Assembly (NCBI GenBank): GCA_903929885.1
Contig: CAIYWI010000161.1
Location: 1 to 56,658, forward strand
DNA length: 56,658 nucleotides
Reading direction: 5' to 3'
Source: an uncultured Phycisphaerales bacterium
GTDB taxonomy: Bacteria > Planctomycetota > Phycisphaerae > Phycisphaerales > UBA1924
The position numbers and the translations under genes are program-made. The notes beneath the pieces were generated by a model that saw only the letters and a program-made list of their open reading frames with translations, made no database searches and was not told the origin of the DNA. Shown here one piece after another: positions 25,680-33,790 of this stretch (positions are counted from its first letter, which is position 1; each line of letters opens with the position of its first letter).

Positions 25680-25696
25680 CGGAACAGGGGGTTCCG
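25680..25696 (+). repeat. Short inverted repeat downstream of the VWA-protein gene
   Basis: CGGAAC and GTTCCG around AGGGG, with no following T-run; a weak candidate for a terminator element. Confidence 0.25.
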
Positions 25697-25752
25697 CGGG
25701 CCTCGACCGATCCGTCCGGGCGACCCATCCGATCACCCCACCGGCACGAACC

Positions 25753-25758
25753 TACCGT
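25753..25758 (+). promoter_or_regulatory. -10 hexamer TACCGT of the metal-efflux operon
   Basis: Ends 9 nt before the ATG at 25768. No dyad operator for a MerR/ArsR-type regulator is evident around it and no regulator gene is adjacent. Confidence 0.5.
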
Positions 25759-25767
25759 CACCCGACG

Positions 25768-26193
25768 ATGCGAGACTGGTACGCCCAACTTGCCGCGATT
25801 CTGCTGCTGCTCGCACAGACCATGTTCGGCGTGGTCGGGGGCAAGGTGCTGTGCGTCGAGTTGGAGCACTGCGGCATGCACGCCGGCGAGTGCCATGAGC
25901 ACCGATCGGTCGCGAACGGCACCGGCGGTGAAGAACACCGGCACGATCACGATCACCGGCCGATCAACGCCAAATCGGATTGCGAATGCCACGTGCACCT
26001 CGCCGTGCCGGCCGACGAGCACGTTCCGTCTCGATCTTCAGCCGAGGCGAGGGCCGCGGCGAACTTCGTCGCTGCAGCGGCGCCGAACCTCGTCGCGATG
26101 CCCAATGTCGCCTCGCCGCCGGGGGCTGAGCCGATCCCGCCTCGACGCTCCTGGGTGACGAGCGGCCTTCGATCAACCCGCCTGACGGTGTAG
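25768..26193 (+). CDS. His/Cys-rich exported protein heading the metal-efflux operon
   Basis: 141 residues; no family recognised. An N-terminal hydrophobic segment (LAAILLLLAQTMFGVVGG) is a signal or anchor. It is followed by a metal-binding-looking stretch with Cys, His and Glu: CVELEHCGMHAGECHEHR, then EEHRHDHDHRP and CECHVHLAV. The C-terminal half is Ala/Pro-rich and unstructured in appearance. The operon position before an outer-membrane factor, adaptor and HME-RND pump, and the ligand density, suggest a periplasmic metal sensor, buffer or donor. This is inferred from composition and context only. The ATG is set by TACCGT 9 nt upstream. Confidence 0.7.
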   Translation: MRDWYAQLAAILLLLAQTMFGVVGGKVLCVELEHCGMHAGECHEHRSVANGTGGEEHRHDHDHRPINAKSDCECHVHLAVPADEHVPSRSSAEARAAANFVAAAAPNLVAMPNVASPPGAEPIPPRRSWVTSGLRSTRLTV

Positions 26194-26314
26194 CGAGCCT
26201 CCTCGCCCGCATTGCGCGGGATGCGTTGCGGCATTCGCGTCCATGCCACGTTCGGACCTTGCTGTCGACATCATTCGGCGGCGATGCCATCGGGCCCCGT
26301 CACGAGGTTGTTTC

Positions 26315-27724
26315 ATGAGATGTACGGTTCTCCCTGGGCTGCGTCTTCGTTCCGGCCTGCTCGCCTCGATGGCGGCGCTGCTGGCGGCCAGTCAGACAGC
26401 CTGCCAGCGGTACGAACGTCGGCCGCTCGATCTCGACGCCCATCGCGGCGAGTTCGTGTCGCGACTCCTGCAGACGCCCTCGGCTCCGGTCGACGGACCG
26501 ACCGACGCAACGCCGCCTCCGGGCCCCTTCGACGCCTCCGACGGGCTGTCGCTCGACGAGGCCGAGATCGTGGCGTTGATCTACAACGCGGACCTCCGCG
26601 TGGCGCGGCTGGAGGCGGGGGTCGCGAAAGCCACGGCTGAGCACACCGGCCGCTGGGACGACCCGACCATCGGCGTCGACGTGACCCGGATCCTGCAGGG
26701 CGGTCCCAATCCGTGGAAAGTGCTGACCAACATCGGCCTGACGCTGCCGATCTCGGGTCGCCTGCGGATCGAGAAGGAACGCGCCGGACTCGAGCATGCG
26801 GTGGCGGTGGCACGAGCGGCGCACCTCGAATGGCGCACTCGCATCGCGCTGCGACAAGCGTGGGCGAGCTGGTCCTCGCTCGAGACCGTCGCCCAAGGCG
26901 AGCGCCGGTTCATCGAACAGCTTGAAGGCGTGCTGCTCGCCATCGACGCCATGGAGCGAGGCAACGAGATCACCCGAGCCGAGGCGAGGCTGTTCCGGAT
27001 CGAGCGAGTCCAGGCGGCTGCCTCGCTCGCGGCGACCGAGGCCGAACGCCGCCAGATCGAACTTGAGATCCTCCATCTCATGGGGCTGGCCCCGACCGCG
27101 GCGGTGTCGTTGCACGCCCAGTGGCCGGAGATTCCCGACCTCGAGTCGCCTCCGGAACAACTCGCGGACCGCAGCCCGGCATTGCTGATCGCCCGGGCCG
27201 AGTACGACGTGGCGGAGAAGTCGCTCGAGTTGGAGATCCGCAAGCAGTATCCCGACCTGTTCGTCGCTCCGGGCTACGGCAGAGAGGATGGCGACGACGA
27301 AGCGTTGCTCGACGTGTTGGCTCCCATCCCGATCCTCAACGCGAACAAGCGGGGAATCGCGGAGGCGAGAGCGGAGCGCGAGTTGGCCCGCGCCAGGGCC
27401 CAGGGTCGACTCGAGCAGGTGATGTCGCTGCTTGCGGCGGCGGGCGAGCGGGCACGAGCGTCTTCGGAGCGTCGACGGCTGCTGGAGCGAGAGAGCCTGC
27501 CGCTCGCCGACGCCCAGGTCGACGACGCCCGTCGCATGGCCGAACTCGGCGAGCTCGACGCCATGGTGCTCCTCGAGAGCCTGCGTCGACGCACCGATGC
27601 ACATCGTCGCGCGGCCGAGGCCCGACTGGCCGAATCGCGCGCGGCCCTTGACTACCTCGAGTTGGCGGGCGACACCCCCGCCGTCGACACCCGACCGGAG
27701 CCGGCCTCTCGGAGAACCCCATGA
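26315..27724 (+). CDS. TolC-like outer-membrane factor of the metal-efflux system (CzcC/CusC type)
   Basis: Forms the outer-membrane exit duct. 469 residues from the ATG at 26315, which gives a signal sequence ending at Cys (SQTAC), a possible lipoprotein site although the lipobox is imperfect. The body has the two-fold repeat of outer-membrane efflux proteins: long heptad-like helices (EAGVAKATAEHTGRWDDP in the first half, LELEIRKQYPDLFVAPGYG in the second) and the membrane strand word TNIGLTLPISGRL. The gene is 121 bp after the His-rich leader gene, with no own promoter seen, and its stop overlaps the adaptor start (ATGA). A start 24 codons earlier is possible but gives a worse signal peptide. 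Confidence 0.9.
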   Translation: MRCTVLPGLRLRSGLLASMAALLAASQTACQRYERRPLDLDAHRGEFVSRLLQTPSAPVDGPTDATPPPGPFDASDGLSLDEAEIVALIYNADLRVARLEAGVAKATAEHTGRWDDPTIGVDVTRILQGGPNPWKVLTNIGLTLPISGRLRIEKERAGLEHAVAVARAAHLEWRTRIALRQAWASWSSLETVAQGERRFIEQLEGVLLAIDAMERGNEITRAEARLFRIERVQAAASLAATEAERRQIELEILHLMGLAPTAAVSLHAQWPEIPDLESPPEQLADRSPALLIARAEYDVAEKSLELEIRKQYPDLFVAPGYGREDGDDEALLDVLAPIPILNANKRGIAEARAERELARARAQGRLEQVMSLLAAAGERARASSERRRLLERESLPLADAQVDDARRMAELGELDAMVLLESLRRRTDAHRRAAEARLAESRAALDYLELAGDTPAVDTRPEPASRRTP

Positions 27725-29088
27725 AGACTTGCCTCACCTGCACTCGCACCCATGCCGTCCGAAGGTTCATCGCGCCGCTGCTCGCCGTGTCCTCGCTCTT
27801 CGGTGGCTGCGAGCGTGCCCACGATCACGGCGACCACGCCCACGAACACGAGGAGCAGCACGCTCCGCCCCCGACCAACCGGGTCGACATTCCCGAGGCG
27901 GTGCGGCGCAATCTGGGGGTGACGTTCGCGAAGGTCGAGTACCGCGCGGTCTCGCGAATCCTGCGGTTCCCTGGGAGCTTCGAAGCTCCCCCCACCGCTC
28001 GACGCGAGTGCCGAACGCCGCTGGCGGGCACGATCGAGCTGCTCGTCGCGCAGTACCAGCGCGTGGAGACGGGAACGCCCCTGTATCGGGTCGACTCGGC
28101 CGCGTGGCGGGATCTGGGCGAGCGGATCACGTCGGTCGAGGCCAAGGTGGCGTCGATGGGCCCGCTCCGCGAGGCGCACCGGCTCCATGAGCGCGGACTC
28201 GAGGAGAAGGTGGCCCTCTGGCAGGAGCGGCTGGGCCAACTCGAGGCGTTGCGTGCCGCGGGCGGCGGCGGCGCCTCGCAGTTCACCGAGGCTCGCGCGA
28301 CCCTGACCGCGACGCAGGCGGACCTCGCGGACGTGATGGAGAAGGACGCCGCGCTCGAGGCCGAGCAGAAGCAGGCCGAAGCCGAGCTTCGGTCGCTGCA
28401 GGCGCGGCGAGACCACTTCGGCCGCATCGCGGGCCGCGTCGATGCCGACGGAGCCGACTTCGTGGTTCGCTCGCCGGTCGCGGGCGTCGTCGAGGCGGTC
28501 TTCATCACGCCCGGCGGATTGGCCGCCGAGCATGGTCACGTGCTGACGCTCGTCCAACCCGATCGCCTTCGATTCCGCGCCACGGGCCTGCAAGCCGATC
28601 TCGGGCGGCTTCGCGACGGACTGGCGTGCGTCGTCGTGCCTCCCCAGGGGGGCACGATGACCGCCTCGAAGCCTGCCACCGGCGAGCTTCGCGTGGGGCT
28701 GGCGGCAGATCCGAAGGACCGCACGATCGACCTCGTGATGGAGCCCTCGTCACCGGTGCCTTGGGCCAAGGCGGGCGTGGCGGCCCACCTGGAGGTGACG
28801 CTCGAGGGGAGCGGCGAGGAGTTGGCGATTCCGCTGGCGGCCGTGATCCGCGACGGGGCGGTGCCTCACATCTTCCGCCGCGATCCCAAGAACCCTGACA
28901 AGGCGATACGCCTCGAGGCCGACCTTGGCCTGAGCGACGGACGATGGATCGCGATTCTCAGCGGCGTGAAGGCGGGAGACGAAGTGGTGGTGAGCGGCAA
29001 CTACCAGTTGATGCTGGCCACCAGCGCCACGGCGCCCAAGGGCGGCCACTTCCACTCCGACGGCACGTTCCACGAAGGGGAGCATTGA
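27721..29088 (+). CDS. Periplasmic adaptor (membrane fusion) lipoprotein of the metal-efflux system (CzcB/CusB type)
   Basis: 455 residues linking the pump to the outer-membrane factor. The signal peptide ends in the lipobox SLFGGC at about residue 35, followed by a His-rich tail (HDHGDHAHEHEEQH) absent from ordinary drug adaptors. Then come a lipoyl half-motif (TPLAGTIELLVAQYQRVETG), a long alpha-hairpin (about 140-230) rich in Glu/Ala/Gln, the second lipoyl half (VRSPVAGVVEAVFITPGG), a beta-barrel and a membrane-proximal domain. A second His cluster ends the protein (GGHFHSDGTFHEGEH). Overlaps the preceding stop by 4 nt; GGAG lies 6 nt before the ATG. Heavy-metal specificity is supported by the His clusters. 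Confidence 0.92.
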   Translation: MKTCLTCTRTHAVRRFIAPLLAVSSLFGGCERAHDHGDHAHEHEEQHAPPPTNRVDIPEAVRRNLGVTFAKVEYRAVSRILRFPGSFEAPPTARRECRTPLAGTIELLVAQYQRVETGTPLYRVDSAAWRDLGERITSVEAKVASMGPLREAHRLHERGLEEKVALWQERLGQLEALRAAGGGGASQFTEARATLTATQADLADVMEKDAALEAEQKQAEAELRSLQARRDHFGRIAGRVDADGADFVVRSPVAGVVEAVFITPGGLAAEHGHVLTLVQPDRLRFRATGLQADLGRLRDGLACVVVPPQGGTMTASKPATGELRVGLAADPKDRTIDLVMEPSSPVPWAKAGVAAHLEVTLEGSGEELAIPLAAVIRDGAVPHIFRRDPKNPDKAIRLEADLGLSDGRWIAILSGVKAGDEVVVSGNYQLMLATSATAPKGGHFHSDGTFHEGEH

Positions 29089-29091
29089 CCG

Positions 29092-32000
29092 ATGTTGTCG
29101 AACCTCATCGCCTGGTCGCTGCGGCATCGGTCGCTGGTCGTCGTGGCGTCGGGACTGCTGCTGCTCTTCGCGGGACTCAAGGCCCGCGAGTTGCCACTGG
29201 ACGTGTTCCCGGAACTCAATGCGCCGACGGTGGTGATCATGACCGAGGCGGGAGGCCTCGCCGCCGACGAGGTCGAGATGAACGTGACGTTCCCGATCGA
29301 GTCGGCCGTCAACGGACTTCCCGGCGCACGACGGGTGCGGTCATCGTCGACGACCAGTCTCTCGATCGTGTGGGTCGAGTTCGACTGGGGAAGCGACCTC
29401 TACAGGGCCAGGCAACTGGTGGCCGAGCGACTGTCGGCGATCGAGGAACGGTTGCCGGACGAGGCCCACGCGGAGATCACGCCGGTGACGAGCCTCACGG
29501 GCGAGATCATGCTGCTGGCGATTTCCTCGCCCGAGGGAACGGCAAGTCCGCTGGAACTCCGCGCGTTCGCCGAGTTCGAGCTGCGAAACACGATCCTCGC
29601 GGTGCCGGGCGTGGCGCAGGTCACGGCCATCGGCGGCGAGCTTCCCCAGTACCAGGTCGACGTGCGTCAGGATCGGCTCGCGTTGCACGACCTGACGGTG
29701 TCGGACGTCGTGGAGGCGGCTCGGGCCTCGCACAGCACGGCCGGCGCCGGGTACCTGCCCGACGTCGAGCACCTCGAAATGCCGGTGCGGCAGATGGCCC
29801 GCGTCACGGGCGTCGACGACATCCGCGACACGATCGTCACCTTCAGGAAGGGGGCTCCGGTCACGATCGGACAGGTCGCCGACGTGAGGTTGGGCGCGGC
29901 GCCGCGCCGGGGCACCGGGGCCGACCGGGGCGTTCCCGCGGTGGTCGTAAGCGTCCAGAAGAGCCCCGACACCAACACGCTCGACCTGACCCGGCGCATC
30001 GACGCCGCGCTTGATCAGGCGGAGAAGGCGATGCCCGCGGGCATGATCCTCAACCGCGACCCGTTCCGGGCCTCGCGTTTCATCGAACGGTCGATCAACA
30101 ACGTCTTGAGGGTGCTGCTCGAGGCGAGTCTCATCGTGGCGGTGATCCTGATCCTGTTCCTGCTGGACGTGAGAGCCACGCTCGTGACGCTCACGGCCCT
30201 CCCCCTCTCGCTCGCGGCCGCCCTGCTGCTGCTGTGGGCATGGGGACTCTCGATCAACGTGATGACGCTGGGCGGCCTCGCGGTGGCGATCGGCGAACTG
30301 GTGGACGACGCCATCATCGACGTCGAAAACGTGCTCCGGCGCCTCCGACAGGACGGCTCGCTGCCGGAATCGGAGCGTCGCGGCATCATGCGCGTGGTTC
30401 TGGAGGCCAGCAACGAGATCCGCTCCTCGGTGGTCTTCGCCACCCTGCTGATCTGTCTGGTCTTCGTGCCGCTGCTCTTCCTTCAGGGGCTCGAGGGGCG
30501 CTTCTTCCGTCCGTTGGGGATCGCGTACATCACGTCGATCCTCGCGTCGCTGGTGGTGGCGCTCACCGTGACGCCGGCCCTGTGCACGTGGATCCTGCGA
30601 AGTCGTCCCGACGCCTCGTCGATGCACGAGCGGGAGTCGCCCGTGGTCCGCTGGCTCAAGCGCCGGTACGAACCGCTGCTCCGGGCCTCGCTGCGGCGGC
30701 GTGGCGCTGTGCTGGCGGGCGCAGCCGGCCTGACCGGACTCTCCCTCGCGCTGGCATCCTCCTTCGGCACGTCGTTCCTCCCCTCGTTCAAGGAGGGCAC
30801 CTACACGATCTACTTGATGACGCCGCCGGGAACCTCGCTGCGGGAAAGCGACCGCCTCGCCTCGGGCATCGAGCGGCGATTCGCGGAGATTCCGGGCGTG
30901 CAGAGCGTGACCAGACGCACCGGCAGGGCCGAACGGGACGAGCACGCCGAGCCGGTCAGCAACTCCGACATCGAGGTGACCATGGCCCCGGGCGCCGACG
31001 ACGGTCGCGTGCGACGGGACATCGACGCGATTCTCGCCGATGTTCCCGGGGTCGCCGCGACCGTGGGCCAGCCCATCGAGCACCGCCTCAGTCACATCCT
31101 TTCAGGCACGCCCGCCGCGCTCGCCATCGACGTCTTCGGCGAGGACCTGCCGACGCTCCGACGATTGGCCTCGCGAATCGAGACGGAGTTGCGGGCCATC
31201 CCCGGCACCCGCGACATCACCGCCAACCGCGAGATCATGGTGACCTCGCTGCCCATCCGCTACCGCCACGCCGATCTTGCCGCCGCAGGCCTCTCGCCCG
31301 CCGCCGCGGCGATGCAGGTTCAGCAGGCCCTTCGCGGCGAGGTCGTGGCGGAGATCAACCAAGGGGCGCGCCGCCTGCAGATGGTGGTGCGACTGGCCGA
31401 AGACGAACGCGAGCGAATCGAGCAGATCCAGGAACTGCAACTCCGAGGAACGGAGGGGGCCGGGGTCCGCCTTCGCGAGGTGGCGGATGTGGGCCCGGAG
31501 CGCACCAGCAACCTCATCGCCAGGGAGAACGCCCGTCGCAAGGCCATCATCTCCGTGAATGTCGCCGCGGGATACAACCTCGGCCAACTGGTGAAGGCCG
31601 TGCGAACGAAGGTCGATCCCATCGTGCACGAGGCGGGCTGCACCGTGCGCTACGGCGGACAGTTCGAGGCGCAGCAGTCGGCCAGCCGCACGATCCTGTC
31701 GATGGGCCTGCTCGTCGCGCTGGTCATGTTCCTGCTGCTCCAGTACTCGACTGGAAGCGCGCGGGTGGCGGGACTGGTCATGCTCAACCTTCCGCTGGCG
31801 CTGATCGGCGGCATCGCGTCGATCTTCCTGACCGGCTCGTCCGATCCTTGGACCAACGTGCTGGCGATGACGGGCCTGGGCGATGATCGCTATATTGCAC
31901 CGGTCATCTCCATCGCGAGCATGGTGGGCTTCGTCACGCTGTTCGGGATCGCCGTCCGCAACGGCATCCTGCTAGTCAACCATTACGCGCACCTGCAACG

Positions 32001-32292
32001 CCACGAGGGCAAGTCCGTGGCCGAGTCGATCGTGCAGGGATCGCTTGAACGTCTGACGCCCATCCTCATGACGGCCCTGACCGCCGCGCTCGGACTGCTG
32101 CCGCTCGCGATGGCGGGCGACAAGCCCGGCAGCGAACTGCTCGCGCCCCTGGCCGCCGTGGTTCTCGGCGGACTGGCCTCCTCCACGCTGCTCAATCTCT
32201 TCGTGCTTCCCGCCGGCTACGCGCTGGCATTCCGGGTGCCCCGACAGATCGGCGGCACGCCTTCCTCACCTCCACAGGAGTCCTCCCGATGA
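29092..32292 (+). CDS. HME-RND heavy-metal efflux pump (CzcA/CusA family)
   Basis: A proton-driven inner-membrane pump of 1066 residues, the family length, with the usual twelve-helix, two-porter-domain layout. The TM4 signature is G401-E402-L-V-D405-D406-A-I-I-D410-V-E412-N. Asp405 and Glu412 match CzcA Asp408 and Glu415. The position of CzcA Asp402 is Ala, as in Cu/Ag-type CusA, while Glu402, Asp406 and Asp410 are added acids. The metal can therefore not be assigned with confidence between Cu(I)/Ag(I) and Zn/Co/Cd. It follows the adaptor by 3 bp and overlaps the next His-rich lipoprotein gene by 4 nt, so the tripartite pump is made from one mRNA. Confidence 0.94.
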   Translation: MLSNLIAWSLRHRSLVVVASGLLLLFAGLKARELPLDVFPELNAPTVVIMTEAGGLAADEVEMNVTFPIESAVNGLPGARRVRSSSTTSLSIVWVEFDWGSDLYRARQLVAERLSAIEERLPDEAHAEITPVTSLTGEIMLLAISSPEGTASPLELRAFAEFELRNTILAVPGVAQVTAIGGELPQYQVDVRQDRLALHDLTVSDVVEAARASHSTAGAGYLPDVEHLEMPVRQMARVTGVDDIRDTIVTFRKGAPVTIGQVADVRLGAAPRRGTGADRGVPAVVVSVQKSPDTNTLDLTRRIDAALDQAEKAMPAGMILNRDPFRASRFIERSINNVLRVLLEASLIVAVILILFLLDVRATLVTLTALPLSLAAALLLLWAWGLSINVMTLGGLAVAIGELVDDAIIDVENVLRRLRQDGSLPESERRGIMRVVLEASNEIRSSVVFATLLICLVFVPLLFLQGLEGRFFRPLGIAYITSILASLVVALTVTPALCTWILRSRPDASSMHERESPVVRWLKRRYEPLLRASLRRRGAVLAGAAGLTGLSLALASSFGTSFLPSFKEGTYTIYLMTPPGTSLRESDRLASGIERRFAEIPGVQSVTRRTGRAERDEHAEPVSNSDIEVTMAPGADDGRVRRDIDAILADVPGVAATVGQPIEHRLSHILSGTPAALAIDVFGEDLPTLRRLASRIETELRAIPGTRDITANREIMVTSLPIRYRHADLAAAGLSPAAAAMQVQQALRGEVVAEINQGARRLQMVVRLAEDERERIEQIQELQLRGTEGAGVRLREVADVGPERTSNLIARENARRKAIISVNVAAGYNLGQLVKAVRTKVDPIVHEAGCTVRYGGQFEAQQSASRTILSMGLLVALVMFLLLQYSTGSARVAGLVMLNLPLALIGGIASIFLTGSSDPWTNVLAMTGLGDDRYIAPVISIASMVGFVTLFGIAVRNGILLVNHYAHLQRHEGKSVAESIVQGSLERLTPILMTALTAALGLLPLAMAGDKPGSELLAPLAAVVLGGLASSTLLNLFVLPAGYALAFRVPRQIGGTPSSPPQESSR

Positions 32293-32795
32293 ACGACCTC
32301 CGCATCCGCATCGCGTCCCTGCTCGCCGCGACCCTCGCGTGCTCCCCCCTCGCGTGCGATCGCACGCCGGCCCCTCCCGCCGAACCCGCTCCCTCGAAAG
32401 CGTCCGCACAGAAGAAGGACGCCCATGATCATGATCATGATCACGACCACGATCATGACCATGGCCACGAACACGGCGCCACGGTGCAACTCGGCGAGGT
32501 CCGCGAGGGAGACTATGTGATCAAGGCCTCCCGCGACGGCGAAATCAAGGCGGCCGGCGACGCACCCGTCGACGTCTGGGTCTCCGGCGGGACCGCTCGC
32601 ATCATCGCCGTCCGCTTCTGGGTGGGCACGGCCGACGGCAAGGGCTCCATCAAGGCCAAGGCCGAGATCGAGGGCGACCACTGGCACACCCATGTCGAAA
32701 TGCCCGACACCGTCGCGCCCGATGCCCGTCTGTGGGTCGAGATCGAGGCGGAGGGCGGCGGAAAGACCGTCGCGTCGTTTGATCTTCGTCAGTGA
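32289..32795 (+). CDS. His-Asp-rich lipoprotein closing the metal-efflux operon
   Basis: 168 residues. A signal peptide with a lipobox-like LAC at about residue 22, a Pro/Ala linker, then residues 46-63 alternate His with Asp, Gly or Glu (HDHDHDHD...HGHEHG), nine His in 18 positions. A globular domain of about 100 residues follows (VIKASRDGEIKAAGDAPVDV, later DHWHTHVEMPD with more His). No family is recognised. The 4-nt overlap with the pump gene and AGGAG 8 nt before the ATG support coupled expression. It is probably an outer- or inner-membrane-anchored metal buffer or donor for the pump; this is inference. Confidence 0.8.
   Translation: MNDLRIRIASLLAATLACSPLACDRTPAPPAEPAPSKASAQKKDAHDHDHDHDHDHDHGHEHGATVQLGEVREGDYVIKASRDGEIKAAGDAPVDVWVSGGTARIIAVRFWVGTADGKGSIKAKAEIEGDHWHTHVEMPDTVAPDARLWVEIEAEGGGKTVASFDLRQ
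32424..32477 (+). repeat. CAT/C-GAT/C hexanucleotide repeat encoding the His-Asp tract
   Basis: Eighteen codons of His alternating mostly with Asp; the first three units are identical CATGAT, the others differ only at third positions until Gly and Glu codons end it. Confidence 0.8.
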
Positions 32796-32844
32796 CGACC
32801 TTCCTCACGTGCACGGGACTCGAACTCGCGAATCTCGTGCATCC

Positions 32845-32850
32845 TAGAGT
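32845..32850 (+). promoter_or_regulatory. -10 hexamer TAGAGT of the alpha/beta hydrolase gene
   Basis: Ends 6 nt before the ATG at 32857. Confidence 0.6.
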
Positions 32851-32856
32851 CGGCCG

Positions 32857-33786
32857 ATGTCTCTCGAGTCGGTCAACATCCTCGGATTGGTCGGCTTGCT
32901 CGGCGCGGGGTTGCTGCTCGGCATCGGCGTTATGATCGCATGGACCGCCACCGTGCTGGCCAGGCCGCCGCGTCGCACCTATGCGTCGTCGCTGGCCAAG
33001 GGGCTTCCCGGCGATCCGGGCGAACTCCGTGATCGACCGCGACCCTTCGAGTCGTGGACGCTTGATCGGCGGGGCGTCCTGCTGCGAGTGTGGGAGATCG
33101 CGGGCGATGAGCCGCGGGGACCGGCGGTCGTGCTCACGCACGGTTGGGGCAGTTCCCGGATCGGCGCGCTGACTCGGCTGGGCCCGCTCCTGGCGAGATC
33201 GTCGCTGGTGGTCGCATGGGACCTGCGAGGCCACGGTGAATCCGGCGGTTCATGCACACACGGCGTGCACGAGGTCGATGACCTGCTCGCCCTCATCGAT
33301 CGAATCGATCAGCGACGCCCCATCGTGCTGATGGGATGGTCGCTGGGCGCCGGCGTCAGCATCGCCGTCGCGGCACGGTCGTCCCGCGTGACGGGCGTCG
33401 TCGCCGAGTGCCCCTATCGCCACGTCCGCACCCCCGCGCAAAACATGATGATCGCCATGGGCATGCCTTGGCGGCTCAACCTCGGCCCGGCCCTCGGCCT
33501 CTTGGCGCTGATTCAACGGTGCCCGGGCCTGGGGCGAGCAAGCGGGCCCTTCGACCGGGCGGCCGACGCCGCACGACTGAACTGCCCCTTGCTGGTCCTT
33601 CACGGCACGGAGGATCCCGTCAGCCCGCTCGACGACGGTCGCTCCATCGCTGCCGCCGCTCCGAAGGGCCGGTTCGTCGCCGTCGGCGGCGGCGGTCACA
33701 GCGGCATGTGGGTCGATGCCCGCACCGCTCCGGCGTGCGAGACGGCCGTGGCGTCGTTCCTCGACGACCTCGCCGGCGGCTCGTGA
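32857..33786 (+). CDS. Membrane-anchored alpha/beta hydrolase
   Basis: 309 residues. An N-terminal hydrophobic segment (about 8-35) anchors it. The fold is clear: oxyanion-loop HGWGSS at about 98, WDLRGHGESGG, nucleophile Ser in MGWSLGAGVS, acid Asp in HGTEDPVSP and His in GGGGHSGMW. It resembles serine-aminopeptidase/lysophospholipase-like hydrolases (prolyl oligopeptidase branch); the substrate is unknown. It starts 61 bp after the metal-efflux operon with its own TAGAGT and meets the convergent TPR gene after only 4 bp. Confidence 0.88.
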   Translation: MSLESVNILGLVGLLGAGLLLGIGVMIAWTATVLARPPRRTYASSLAKGLPGDPGELRDRPRPFESWTLDRRGVLLRVWEIAGDEPRGPAVVLTHGWGSSRIGALTRLGPLLARSSLVVAWDLRGHGESGGSCTHGVHEVDDLLALIDRIDQRRPIVLMGWSLGAGVSIAVAARSSRVTGVVAECPYRHVRTPAQNMMIAMGMPWRLNLGPALGLLALIQRCPGLGRASGPFDRAADAARLNCPLLVLHGTEDPVSPLDDGRSIAAAAPKGRFVAVGGGGHSGMWVDARTAPACETAVASFLDDLAGGS

Positions 33787-33790
33787 GCGT

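Noticed and set aside
25680-25696. Hairpin after the VWA-protein gene as an intrinsic terminator
   Set aside because: The stem is only 6 bp and no T-run follows; it is kept only as a weak repeat.
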